Shown here piece after piece: positions 20,030 through 28,847 of a stretch of DNA of 64,000 nucleotides. The stretch comes from Roseibium album (GTDB taxonomy: Bacteria > Pseudomonadota > Alphaproteobacteria > Rhizobiales > Stappiaceae). How positions within the stretch are numbered: the stretch's first letter is position 1; every line of letters starts with the position of its first letter. The notes under the pieces are model-generated. The model was not told the DNA's origin and did no database searches. It saw only the letters and a list, made by a program, of their open reading frames with translations. The stretch covers positions 248,001 to 312,000 of the forward strand of contig NZ_CXWE01000006.1 of the NCBI RefSeq assembly GCF_001404515.1, read 5' to 3'. A program made the translations under genes and the position numbers.

Positions 20030-20318
20030 TTCTTTTTTGTCCGATCGTCCCGCGGCCACGCCGGCAAATATGGCTTCGCGTACCAGCCATTCATTTGCCC
20101 GTATCGAATCTCAGCATCGCAAGAACTGGTTAGGCATTTGCAAACGTCCACGGCGTGAGGCACGGCAAAATCACAACCCTGTCATAATTCACGAGAAATT
20201 CCCCATAGTCGCCGCAATCCGGCCTGTGTGCGGTCGCATTAACGAAGATTAATAAAACGATAATCAGGAATAGGTGACCGCCCAGCGCGCGCCCGAACCG
20301 CGATATCAGGAGGGCCAA

Positions 20319-21518
20319 ATGTATTCAGTATCCGCGCCTGCCAACACTTGCGATGCCAGAACGGGCCGCAACGAGGATCAAACTCCAGAGCAAGCGGAGA
20401 CCTGTGACCCGCGCTTGGTCAGCGGCTCACAGTCGAACGATGAGTTTCGAGATACGCTCCAGAGTATCGATCCAGGCGAACTCGCTGCGAAAATACTTCA
20501 GCTGCACACAGATGCAAAAGACAAACACGCCTCCGATATCAAGAGACCCAGAATGATCGAGGACGGGGAAGAGGACACGTTCGAAATGCCGAATGTTCTT
20601 CAAAACCGAAGCATCCGCGAATTGCCCAAAAGCACCCCGATCCAGGTGACGGATAACCGCTCCAAAAACCCCGCAAAAAACTCTGGTGGACCCAGCTTCA
20701 GGTTTCTGCTGGCCAGCACTCTGGTTATCGGTCTTGCCGGGGGAGCTGCGCTCGCACTCGGACTGCCCGAAATGCTGAATGCAGAAAAAAATGTCGCGCG
20801 ACCGGTGGAAACAGAGCTGATTTTGGCAAATCCCTCTCTTGATACACCCTCTTCAGAAACATCAGGAACCCTCGTTTCCGGGGAAGAAAATCGGAGCTCC
20901 AGCGGATGGCCGTCCGCCACGCCAGCTCAAATAGCAAAGGCCAAGGACAGAATTCAAAAAGCCTTTGCAGTTGGCGGTTCAAGCACGCCGGATCCCGTCA
21001 CGCTTGCAAGGGTTTCAAAAAGAACGGCGACGAATTCGACTTCTTCACCGCCCCGCGCAACAGACCAAAGTGACCGGCGTATTGATGCCGCAAATGCAGA
21101 AGAACCGTCTCTTCGGACCGGCTATCCTCTCCTGGCCAGCAACGCAACCGTGACGCCCGTCCCATCCCCCTTGGCCTCTTCAGCGGAGACCCGGGAAAGT
21201 GCAGCGATTGAACCTGTTGTTTCCGCTTCACAAAATGCAGTTGATGAGAATGCATCACGATTGCCGGTGCGATCGGGAGCTGAGCAAACCAACGTCTCTT
21301 ACTCGAACACGGGACGAACACTGGCCTCTGTCAACATGCGTTCGACGGAAGACAAGAACGGCAAAATCATCGCAGTGATCCCGGAAGATACGCATGTCAG
21401 CTTCCAGGTCTGCGGAGCCTGGTGGTGCGGTGTCACATATCAGGGAAAGACAGGCTTTGTCGGCCAGAAATTTCTGGCACGGCCAGCCTCCCGGGAGGAA
21501 TTTGAACCAGTTCGGTAG
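20319..21518 (+). CDS. Membrane-anchored protein with a C-terminal bacterial SH3 domain
   Basis: A 399-residue protein starting at ATG 20319 behind AGGAGGG. Residues 1-110 are acidic and probably cytoplasmic. One membrane helix lies at about 114-135 (FLLASTLVIGLAGGAALALG). A long Ser/Thr/Pro/Ala-rich, low-complexity periplasmic linker (about 150-325) follows. Residues about 330-390 form an SH3_3 domain (SVNMRSTEDKNGKIIAVIPE, WWCGVTYQGKTGFVGQKFL) that usually binds peptidoglycan or peptides. The architecture suggests a wall-sensing or anchoring role. No specific family name recognised. An envelope cluster follows. Confidence 0.8.
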   Translation: MYSVSAPANTCDARTGRNEDQTPEQAETCDPRLVSGSQSNDEFRDTLQSIDPGELAAKILQLHTDAKDKHASDIKRPRMIEDGEEDTFEMPNVLQNRSIRELPKSTPIQVTDNRSKNPAKNSGGPSFRFLLASTLVIGLAGGAALALGLPEMLNAEKNVARPVETELILANPSLDTPSSETSGTLVSGEENRSSSGWPSATPAQIAKAKDRIQKAFAVGGSSTPDPVTLARVSKRTATNSTSSPPRATDQSDRRIDAANAEEPSLRTGYPLLASNATVTPVPSPLASSAETRESAAIEPVVSASQNAVDENASRLPVRSGAEQTNVSYSNTGRTLASVNMRSTEDKNGKIIAVIPEDTHVSFQVCGAWWCGVTYQGKTGFVGQKFLARPASREEFEPVR

Positions 21519-21645
21519 AAGCTTGTTAAGTCCGCTCCAGTAGGTTTGGCGTCAGCAATATGCAAAGCCCGACAATCCACATCGGCACATGCGAAGACGG
21601 CTTGCTCGCCATTGCTCCTGCTGAGGGATGTCCCGGAGACCGACC

Positions 21646-22143
21646 ATGTTTCAACGACCGGCCATTTTATCCAGTGTCCTTTTTCTCGTGCTGGGGGTGA
21701 TTTCGCCAACGACCGCGCAGGCCGGTGGCACCGATTGTGTCGTCTATGCGACCGACTACGCAAATTCCTATGTCGGAAGCGGTGATGTTGTGGGGGACAC
21801 GGTTTCCGGCGGCATGGCCGGGGCCGTCGTCGGCGGTGCTTGGGCCGGACCGTCCGGAGCCCGGCGCGGCGCGCGCGCCGGCGGGGCACTCGGAGTGTTG
21901 AACAACATGGGGTCGCTTCCTGGCGGCTGGCAGGCGCTCTACGACATGGCCTATCAGATGTGCGAACAGCAAACGTCCGGAGCGAACGTGGCACCCTTTC
22001 ATTCCACGCCCGGATACCCCGCAGCAGGCATTCAGAATTCCCCTTCCTCAAATTGCCGCTCGTCGGCCAGTGTCAATGCACCTTTGAAGAGGACGCCGGA
22101 AGGCGGCATCATTGTCGGGTCGGATTTCGGAAGCTGCCGCTGA
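21646..22143 (+). CDS. Secreted glycine-zipper protein
   Basis: A 165-residue protein with a signal peptide (about 1-26, ending AQA-G). Residues 45-85 are Gly/Ala-rich with regular small residues (GDTVSGGMAGAVVGGAWAG, ARRGARAGGALG), like glycine-zipper segments that insert in or associate with membranes. Cysteines at both ends of the mature chain could form disulfides. Start ATG 21646 is used because GGAG lies 8 bases upstream; an in-frame ATG at 21628 is possible. Function unknown; its place between the SH3 protein and a transglycosylase suggests an envelope role. Confidence 0.7.
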   Translation: MFQRPAILSSVLFLVLGVISPTTAQAGGTDCVVYATDYANSYVGSGDVVGDTVSGGMAGAVVGGAWAGPSGARRGARAGGALGVLNNMGSLPGGWQALYDMAYQMCEQQTSGANVAPFHSTPGYPAAGIQNSPSSNCRSSASVNAPLKRTPEGGIIVGSDFGSCR

Positions 22144-22278
22144 GCATCAATGGTCTTCGTGGATGAACCGACCTTAGTCAGCCGTTCCTGTTGACCTTGC
22201 TGGCGAAGCACAGTCAACTATGGCCGATTTTCAGGCCCGCTCCTTCACTGGCCACACACAGGAACGACAGGACTTTTC

Positions 22279-23475
22279 ATGACACGCCGCGCGCATTTCA
22301 CGCTTAAATCCGTTTCCGGCTTTCTAGCAGGTCTTTGCCTTTTGACAGGTGCCGCTTCTGCCCAGCAATGCGGTGGCGATTTCGGGCAATTTCTTGCCGG
22401 CGTAAAACAGGAAGCCGTGGCAAAGGGTTTGTCCGCAAATGCGGCCGACCGGACACTTTCAGGAGCCCGGATCGACCGCAAGGTCCTGTCCCGTGACAGG
22501 GCGCAGGGCGTCTTCAAGATGACCTTCCTGGACTTTTCCAAGCGGGTAATCTCCAACTACCGCTTGAAAAACGGCGCTGCCAACATGAAAAAATACGCCA
22601 GCATTTTCCAGCGTACGGAAAATGAGTATGGCGTACCAGCACCTGTCATCACCGCCTTCTGGGCCCTGGAGACCGATTTCGGCGCCGTGCAGGGTGATTT
22701 CAATACCGTCAACGCGCTGGCGACACTTGCGCATGACTGCCGCCGGCCGGAACTGTTTCGCCCCCAGCTGATTGCGGCAATCGAAATGGTCCAGAACAGC
22801 GATCTCGACCCGCAGCGCACAACGGGCGCATGGGCCGGCGAAATCGGCATGGTTCAGATGTTGCCGGAAGACATCATCAAGTTCGGGAAGGATGGAGACG
22901 GCGACGGTCATGTTCGCCTCAAGCAAAGCGCGGCGGACGCGATCCTGACTGCAGGTGCCTTCATCAACCATCTTGGTTGGCGCCGGGGAGAACCCTGGCT
23001 GCAGGAGGTGGCCGTTCCACAAAACCTCAATTGGGCGGAATCAGGCCTCGGCAAGACCAAAACAGGCGCCCAGTGGGCGGCGCTCGGTGTGCAGCCGCGC
23101 TGGGGTTCGATATCCTCAAATCTGCCCGCCTCGCTGCTGCTTCCACAGGGACGCAAGGGCCCGGCCTTCCTTGCCTATCCGAACTACAACATTTACCTGG
23201 AATGGAACCAGTCGTTCATCTACACGACATCGGCGGCCTATTTCGCCACACGCCTTGCCGGTGCTCCCCGCTACGATGCCGGTAATCCGGACCCGGGCCT
23301 CAACGATGCCCAGATGAAGCAACTCCAGACGAAGCTTCGGAACAAGGGGTATGACGTCGGCAAGATCGACGGCATCCTCGGTGCAGGCACAAGAGCGGCG
23401 GTTCAGGACGTACAGCAAAAACTCGGAATGCCGGCCGATGCCTGGCCAACCCCTGCCCTGTTGAACCGACTCTGA
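22279..23475 (+). CDS. Lytic murein transglycosylase (MltB family) with C-terminal peptidoglycan-binding domain
   Basis: A 398-residue periplasmic enzyme. Signal peptide about 1-32 (cleaved after ASA). The SLT_2/MltB catalytic domain runs from about 35 to 330, with the catalytic Glu in ALETDFGAVQGDF and the family blocks IGMVQMLPEDI and YNIYLEWNQSF. A PG_binding_1 domain is at about 342-398 (LQTKLRNKGYDVGKIDGILGAGTRAAVQ). It cleaves the MurNAc-GlcNAc bond to give 1,6-anhydro products. Unlike E. coli MltB it has no lipobox, so it is probably soluble in the periplasm. Confidence 0.93.
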   Translation: MTRRAHFTLKSVSGFLAGLCLLTGAASAQQCGGDFGQFLAGVKQEAVAKGLSANAADRTLSGARIDRKVLSRDRAQGVFKMTFLDFSKRVISNYRLKNGAANMKKYASIFQRTENEYGVPAPVITAFWALETDFGAVQGDFNTVNALATLAHDCRRPELFRPQLIAAIEMVQNSDLDPQRTTGAWAGEIGMVQMLPEDIIKFGKDGDGDGHVRLKQSAADAILTAGAFINHLGWRRGEPWLQEVAVPQNLNWAESGLGKTKTGAQWAALGVQPRWGSISSNLPASLLLPQGRKGPAFLAYPNYNIYLEWNQSFIYTTSAAYFATRLAGAPRYDAGNPDPGLNDAQMKQLQTKLRNKGYDVGKIDGILGAGTRAAVQDVQQKLGMPADAWPTPALLNRL

Positions 23476-23594
23476 CGGATCAAACGCCGACAAAGGAAGC
23501 CGGCTTCAACAGCAACTGTAAGCAATGTACACCAGGTTTCGATCTTCAGATCCGGTGTTCTGTTTACCGGCGACCGTTTGCGGCAGTTCCCTTG

Positions 23595-23621
23595 CGCCGA
23601 TGCGCTTCAGGCGCATCGGCG
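23595..23621. repeat. Perfect 11-bp GC-rich hairpin between convergent genes
   Basis: CGCCGATGCGC - TTCAG - GCGCATCGGCG, an uninterrupted 11-bp stem with a 5-base loop, 120 bases after the transglycosylase stop and 112 bases before the methyltransferase stop. There is no T-run on either strand. It could be a transcription-end or mRNA-stabilising hairpin, or a member of a dispersed palindromic repeat family. Confidence 0.6.
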
Positions 23622-23732
23622 GTTCAACGGGACCAGCTTTGCCGGGCCCCTGCCGGGTACATCCATATCCGCGTAGTCCGGCTGGACTTCAAACAACGAG
23701 CCAGCCGCCGTATTCAGACCGGCTCCCCGATC

Positions 23733-24677
23733 CTATGACGGCGCCCTGCCGGAACCAGACTTGTGCAGCGTGACGTAGTCCTGCGTTTGCACCAACGGGC
23801 GTTGCGGCAACCAGAAGTGTTCGATGATAAACTCCGTAATCTCGATCTTCTGGTCCAGGGAATAGTCATGCCCTTGCGGATAAAGAAGTATCATCCAGAC
23901 GACGGACATGAAGAGATCGAAATCATCGACCCAGAACTGGACCTTGTGTGTTTCCGAGATAAACTCGCAGTCAATCAGACCCTTGTTGTGGCTCAGTTCG
24001 TGTCGAAGGCCGGGCAAATCCTGATCCGTTGAAGACCCGAAATACTCGCCGGCAAAATGATTGTAGAGCCAGGTCGTCGTAAAGGGAGCCGTTTCTCTCG
24101 CCGACATCATGACCATGTGAATTGCGCCGGTTGGCGTCAGCACTTGATCGTAAAGAGCCCTAACCAGGCAAGGCCACTCGCTGGCCTTCGAATAATAAAG
24201 GCAATGGTGAAGCGTGATGAGATCCTGCCTTTGTCCATCGAAGATCGTTTCGAGTGATTGCCGGGCAACGGAACTGTCCTGAAAATCACGCCTGTAGTCA
24301 CCCTGCACCAGACGAACCGTTTCCAGTGCCTGGCGCACCTGCCGCTCCCGGATCGTCGCAAGTGCAGCTCCGTCTATGTCGTAAAGCCAGAGACCACGTT
24401 GAAAAGCCGACTGCAGAATCCTGAATTGCGGTTCGTTGCCCGCTCCGACAGACAATGCCGAAAGCTCGCGGTCATCCGTCATTCTCGAATGAAGAGCCCG
24501 GATAGTTCTCATCAGGCTTGCCGCGACATCAGGCTTCTCGTTCGAATAGCGAGCCCATATCCTGTTCTGCTCGAAGATGTTGTATTCCGCAGCCCGCAGG
24601 CCGCGGTCGATGAGGTTGTCCGACTTTACCAAATGCACGAGAAGGCCCTCCGAAATCAGCTGGCCATACCAAGTCAA
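23733..24677 (-). CDS. SAM-dependent class I methyltransferase
   Basis: A 314-residue protein. The SAM-binding motif I is LSVGAGNEPQFRIL (about 95-108), followed by an acidic motif II-like LYDIDGAAL and a motif IV-like DLITLHHCLYY. The N-terminal helical portion and EYNIFEQNRIWARY resemble class I enzymes that methylate small amines or carboxylates. The substrate is unknown. It begins at a TTG with AGAGGGAA just upstream. It stands alone between the convergent transglycosylase gene and the cupin gene, which ends 148 bases upstream. Confidence 0.7.
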   Translation of the reverse strand: MTWYGQLISEGLLVHLVKSDNLIDRGLRAAEYNIFEQNRIWARYSNEKPDVAASLMRTIRALHSRMTDDRELSALSVGAGNEPQFRILQSAFQRGLWLYDIDGAALATIRERQVRQALETVRLVQGDYRRDFQDSSVARQSLETIFDGQRQDLITLHHCLYYSKASEWPCLVRALYDQVLTPTGAIHMVMMSARETAPFTTTWLYNHFAGEYFGSSTDQDLPGLRHELSHNKGLIDCEFISETHKVQFWVDDFDLFMSVVWMILLYPQGHDYSLDQKIEITEFIIEHFWLPQRPLVQTQDYVTLHKSGSGRAPS

Positions 24678-24825
24678 ATTCCCTCTGCCAGCGCCTTGAA
24701 GGTTAGATATGATCGCCGACCGGAAATTCCCGTGAAACTTTGTTCATGTTGGGCAAAAGAAGACTAGAAACATTTCATGTCACCGGCTGCAATTCTTTGG
24801 AAAGGCAAACGGGCATCCGAAACAG

Positions 24826-25380
24826 TCATTGGATCTTTTGCTGATCGGAACCCGGCGGTTCTTCGGCAACGACAGCGTGCGAATTGTCACCGAGCAGGAA
24901 AACGGCGAGGATCCTGGCTGGCCCATCCCCCGTGTTTTCACCCCGGTGCGTAACATTCATGGCTTCCAGCAAGCCTTCTCCCTGGCGGTACAGTTTCTTG
25001 CCGATGCCGTCATAGGTCACGGTGATTTCACCTTCCAGCATATAGGCAAACAGCGGAGCTCCATGCTTGTGCCAGCCGGTGACTTCGCCGGGCTCCATCG
25101 TAATCTCAAGGGCTTTCACCGACTGATTTCCCTCGGGAAACACGACCTTTTCACCCGCTACCGTCAAATCGCCTGCATAGACCTGTCTCACCTTGTCGTA
25201 AGACTCGTTGTCCGTTGTCGCAGATCCGTTCGGCTCGGCTGCCTGCGAGCCCGGTTTGGCAAGCGGCTGAGAAGGCGCAGGTTTGCCGTTGGGTGTGATC
25301 GACTTGTCGGCAGCTGTCGCAGAAGCCGTTGCAAGACACGCGGCCAGAAATAGGCCGATTGGAAACAGTCTGAAATTCAT
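24826..25380 (-). CDS. Secreted cupin-domain protein
   Basis: A 184-residue protein: signal peptide about 1-23 (ATA-A), a Pro/Ala-rich spacer to about residue 55, then a single cupin_2 barrel (about 70-170) with metal-ligand candidates in GWHKHGAPLFAYMLEGEITV (H-x-H then E) and a His in MNVTHRGEN. Such periplasmic cupins often bind a metal, but no reaction is known. The ATG at 25380 is chosen for the signal peptide and the GAGG ribosome site. It lies 26 bases downstream of the UPF0173 hydrolase gene, on the same strand, probably in one transcript. Confidence 0.82.
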   Translation of the reverse strand: MNFRLFPIGLFLAACLATASATAADKSITPNGKPAPSQPLAKPGSQAAEPNGSATTDNESYDKVRQVYAGDLTVAGEKVVFPEGNQSVKALEITMEPGEVTGWHKHGAPLFAYMLEGEITVTYDGIGKKLYRQGEGLLEAMNVTHRGENTGDGPARILAVFLLGDNSHAVVAEEPPGSDQQKIQ

Positions 25381-25406
25381 CTTGGCCTCACCGCTCACAG
25401 TCTTTC

Positions 25407-26111
25407 CTAAATTTCGATATTCACGCCCGGTCTCATGGCATTCACCCTGCTCGCCTCGGCTCCCATGGCGGTGACAAAGGCATCGGCGGTTTCGTCTATG
25501 ATCGGAAACGTCCCGTAGTGGCACGGTACGATCGTGTCGAAATCGAAGAAGCGGGTACAGGCCATGGCCGCAACTTTGCCGCCCATCGTGAATCGATCTC
25601 CCACCGGAACGATCCCGATCTTCGGCCGGTAGATCTCGTTTATCAAGGCCATATCCGAGAAGATATCGGTATCGCCCATGTGATAAATCACCTTGCGACC
25701 GGGAACTTCGATGATGACCCCATGCGGATTGCCTAGATAAACGGCTTCGCCGTCCGCTTGTTTCGAAGAGGAATGTTCAGCTTTTGTCAGCGCAATCTTG
25801 AACGGTCCGGCATCAACCATGCCTCCGGTATTCATGGGGCTGATATTGTTTACACCCTGACGGTTGGCCCACATGCAGATTTCGAAATTCGAGGTGAGTT
25901 GAGCCCCGCTTTTCTTCAGAATTTCCACTGCGTCGCCGATGTGATCGTCGTGCCCGTGAGTAAGCACAACATGGGTGACGCCGTCTGACACCTGATCCAC
26001 CGAGAGCTCCTCAGGAAAGGACGGGTTTCCGGTCAAAAACGGATCGATCAGAATGGATGTGTCGTCAAATTCAATCTTGAACGCAGAATGGCCGTACCAG
26101 GTGAGCTTCAT
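25407..26111 (-). CDS. UPF0173 metal-dependent hydrolase (metallo-beta-lactamase fold)
   Basis: A 234-residue protein that begins MKLTWYGHSAFKIE, the usual UPF0173/YtkL start. The metallo-beta-lactamase metal motif is LTHGHDDHIGDAVE (H-x-H-x-D-H), with further ligands in the MGDTDIFSD region and the C-terminal PCHYGTFPII. The physiological substrate of this family is not established. The start at 26111 has GGAG at 6-base spacing; the frame stays open upstream but runs antisense into ruvX. It leads the pair with the cupin gene. Confidence 0.9.
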   Translation of the reverse strand: MKLTWYGHSAFKIEFDDTSILIDPFLTGNPSFPEELSVDQVSDGVTHVVLTHGHDDHIGDAVEILKKSGAQLTSNFEICMWANRQGVNNISPMNTGGMVDAGPFKIALTKAEHSSSKQADGEAVYLGNPHGVIIEVPGRKVIYHMGDTDIFSDMALINEIYRPKIGIVPVGDRFTMGGKVAAMACTRFFDFDTIVPCHYGTFPIIDETADAFVTAMGAEASRVNAMRPGVNIEI

Positions 26112-26253
26112 GAGAATCTCCTGAGAGAACACAGTGACAAGATTGGAGAATAGACCTTGCCCCGAATTGCGCAAGAACAGGTTGGTTGCACAAAGTCTCG
26201 ATCGCGGAGAGTTCAAACTGGTCTTTTCGGAGCCGCCCTGATAAAGCCCGGCC

Positions 26254-26736
26254 ATGGCAAACGACCCCGCACTTTCACTAGAGAACTTTCTGGCAGAGCT
26301 GACTGCCAACACTCGCCTGATCGGCCTTGATCTGGGCACCAAGACCATCGGCCTTGCGCTTTCCGATCTCGGACGCGGCATTGCTTCCCCGATGGAAACA
26401 ATCAGACGCAAGAAATTCACTATTGATGCGGAGCGGTTGCTGGCAGTTTGCGCTGAGCAGGAGGTGGGCGGAATTGTGCTCGGTCTGCCACTGAACATGG
26501 ATGGCACCGAAGGGCCACGTGCCCAGGCAACCCGAGCCTTTGCGCGGAACCTTTCCCAGAAGACAGAGCTGCCGATCACCTATTGGGACGAACGTCTTTC
26601 AACAGCTGCCGTGACACGCACGTTGCTTGAGGCAGATTCCAGCCGGGCAAAACGTGCCGAAGTCGTCGACAAGATGGCCGCTGCCTACATTTTGCAGGGT
26701 TTTCTGGACCGGCTCGGGTTCATGAGTTCAGACTGA
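26254..26736 (+). CDS. ruvX: Putative pre-16S rRNA nuclease / Holliday junction resolvase-like RuvX (YqgF)
   Basis: A 160-residue RNase H-fold protein. Motifs: [17 protein letters not shown] (first catalytic Asp), [16 protein letters not shown], and [15 protein letters not shown] (catalytic D-E). The C-terminal [16 protein letters not shown] is typical. In E. coli YqgF matures the 5' end of 16S rRNA, and the Holliday-junction role is by homology. It is divergent from the UPF0173 gene with 142 bases between, and upstream of an AEC carrier. Confidence 0.93.
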   Translation: MANDPALSLENFLAELTANTRLIGLDLGTKTIGLALSDLGRGIASPMETIRRKKFTIDAERLLAVCAEQEVGGIVLGLPLNMDGTEGPRAQATRAFARNLSQKTELPITYWDERLSTAAVTRTLLEADSSRAKRAEVVDKMAAAYILQGFLDRLGFMSSD

Positions 26737-26827
26737 TCACCAACCTCTTACGGTCACCCGTCATTCCCTCACCTTCTCTCCGACGCCTTTCGGCATGTCC
26801 GGGTTCCGTCAACCGCGAAAGCAAGCC

Positions 26828-27754
26828 ATGTCCGCGACAGTCGCCGCTCTCCTCCCGGTCATCCTTGTCATTGCCTCAGGGTATCTGATCGCAAAAACCG
26901 GGCTGATCACGGATGAGCAATGGCGCGGTGTCGAAAGGCTCGCCTATCTCGTACTGTTCCCCGCCGTTCTGTTTCAAACAATATCGCAAGCAGATTTCAC
27001 GAGTTTTCCAACTTTCGACATGGGTGGCGCACTTCTTGCCACCATCGCTGTCATGGCGACCTTGCTTTTCATCATGCGCCCGATCCTTGAACGCTCCCTC
27101 GGAATAGCGGCCGTCCGTTTCACGTCGATTTTTCAAGGCACTCTTCGCTGGAATGCAATGATCGCGCTTGCCATCGCGAACAATTTTGCCGGAGAAACAG
27201 GGCTGGCATTGCTTGCGGTCGCCATGGTGTTCCTGATTCCTGTCGTGAACATCATGAGCATCGTGGTGCTGTCACGCTTTGCCAGCGGTTCAGCACCGAG
27301 CAGTGCAAAGATCTTCAAGGACCTCTACACAAATCCGTTCATTCTTTCGATCGGCGCCGGTGTTGTTTTCAACTTCAGCGGCCTTTCCCTGCCATTGGTC
27401 TTCTCCGACACGCTGGAAATCTTTGCGCGTGCCGCCCTGCCGATCGGCATCATCTGTGTCGGGGCCGGACTGGACCTGGGATCGCTGCGCAAACCGGGTC
27501 CCGCGCTCGCGCTCGGAACCTTTCTGAGGCCTGTCTTCATGCCTCTCGTAGCCTTCGGTTTTGCGAAGCTGTTCGGGATAGAAGGGACGGCCCTTGCCGT
27601 CGTGATCATCGCAAGCTCGGTTCCCTGTGCCAGCAACTCCTATCTGCTTGCACGGCAAATGGGCGGCGACGCAAAACTGATGGCGGAAATCGTCACGTTG
27701 CAAACGCTCTCGGCCACGGTCACCATTCCCCTGGCTCTCCTCGTCTTTACCTAG
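26828..27754 (+). CDS. AEC-family transporter (auxin efflux carrier type)
   Basis: A 308-residue integral membrane protein with about ten hydrophobic helices in two inverted groups of five. Typical features: ILVIASGYLIAKTGLITDEQW in helix 1, a polar break in NPFILSIGAGVVF, and a C-terminal half with VVIIASSVPCASNSYLLARQM. AEC carriers move carboxylates such as malate or malonate, or auxin-like acids. The substrate is not readable. Start ATG 26828 is tentative; an in-frame ATG at 26795 is possible. A weak inverted repeat (GTCCT-CAAC-AGGAC) lies across its stop, before pyrB. Confidence 0.88.
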   Translation: MSATVAALLPVILVIASGYLIAKTGLITDEQWRGVERLAYLVLFPAVLFQTISQADFTSFPTFDMGGALLATIAVMATLLFIMRPILERSLGIAAVRFTSIFQGTLRWNAMIALAIANNFAGETGLALLAVAMVFLIPVVNIMSIVVLSRFASGSAPSSAKIFKDLYTNPFILSIGAGVVFNFSGLSLPLVFSDTLEIFARAALPIGIICVGAGLDLGSLRKPGPALALGTFLRPVFMPLVAFGFAKLFGIEGTALAVVIIASSVPCASNSYLLARQMGGDAKLMAEIVTLQTLSATVTIPLALLVFT

Positions 27755-27878
27755 GTCCTCAACAGGACATCGGTATTTTGTCCATTTGTTCAAATATTTG
27801 GCGATCATGTGGACATCGGGTACGAGATGAAATCTGATCTTGTGCATGTCCACGATTCCACCTATAGGGATGGTCTCG

Positions 27879-28835
27879 ATGACCGCGACAGATATCCATC
27901 GAGACAGCCCCTTCCCCCATCGTCATTTGCTGGGCATAGAGGGACTTCATCCCCACGAAATATTGGGACTATTGGACCGAGCCGAAGAAGCCGTCGAGGT
28001 TTCCCGGCAGGTGAACAAGCGAAAGCATGTTCTGCAGGGCCGGACCCAGATAAATCTCTTTTTCGAGAATTCCACGCGCACCCAGAGTTCATTTGAACTG
28101 GCCGGCAAACGGCTTGGTGCGGATGTCATGAACATGGCCGTGTCCCAGTCCTCGGTCAAAAAGGGTGAGACGCTGATCGATACGGCAGCGACGCTCAACG
28201 CCATGCATCCCGATCTGCTGGTGGTAAGGCATCACGCGGCCGGCGCCGTCCACCTGCTTGCCCGCAAAGTTGGCTGTTCTGTTGTCAACGCAGGAGACGG
28301 TCCGCACGAGCACCCGACCCAGGCACTCCTGGACGCCCTGACGATACGGCGACACAAGGGCAAGATCGCCCGGCTGACGGTCGCAATCTGCGGAGACATT
28401 GCGCATTCGCGTGTCGCACGCTCCAACATCATTCTCCTGAATGCGCTCGGGGCGAGAGTTCGGGTCGTTGCCCCGACGACGCTCTTGCCATCCGGCATCG
28501 CCAAGATGGGGGTCGAGGTTTTCAGCGACATGCGGGAAGGCTTGAAGGGCGCCGACATCGTCATGATGCTGCGGCTTCAGCGCGAACGCATGAACGGTGC
28601 GTTTGTCCCTTCGGTTCGCGAATACTACCGCTACTTTGGCCTCGACGCCGAAAAACTGGCGTTTGCAAGGGACGACGCCCTTGTCATGCATCCGGGACCG
28701 ATGAACCGGGGGGTGGAAATAGATGCTTCCATCGCCGACGGACCTCAGAGCCTGATCCGCGAACAGGTCGAAATGGGCGTTGCCGTGCGCATGGCCGTGC
28801 TCGAGGCGCTTGCCGCCAACCTGCCGAACAACTAG
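27879..28835 (+). CDS. pyrB: Aspartate carbamoyltransferase catalytic subunit
   Basis: A 318-residue ATCase. Carbamoyl-phosphate motifs [20 protein letters not shown] (S-T-R-T) and [14 protein letters not shown], the HPTQ of [13 protein letters not shown], and the aspartate-binding MLRLQRERM are present. It makes carbamoyl-aspartate in pyrimidine synthesis. Start ATG 27879 has AGGG 9 bases upstream; ATG 27870 is an alternative. It is followed 12 bases later by pyrC', which lacks catalytic residues and is probably its structural partner, as in Pseudomonas. No pyrI-like regulatory subunit is present. Confidence 0.95.
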   Translation: MTATDIHRDSPFPHRHLLGIEGLHPHEILGLLDRAEEAVEVSRQVNKRKHVLQGRTQINLFFENSTRTQSSFELAGKRLGADVMNMAVSQSSVKKGETLIDTAATLNAMHPDLLVVRHHAAGAVHLLARKVGCSVVNAGDGPHEHPTQALLDALTIRRHKGKIARLTVAICGDIAHSRVARSNIILLNALGARVRVVAPTTLLPSGIAKMGVEVFSDMREGLKGADIVMMLRLQRERMNGAFVPSVREYYRYFGLDAEKLAFARDDALVMHPGPMNRGVEIDASIADGPQSLIREQVEMGVAVRMAVLEALAANLPNN

Positions 28836-28847
28836 AGGAACTTCATC

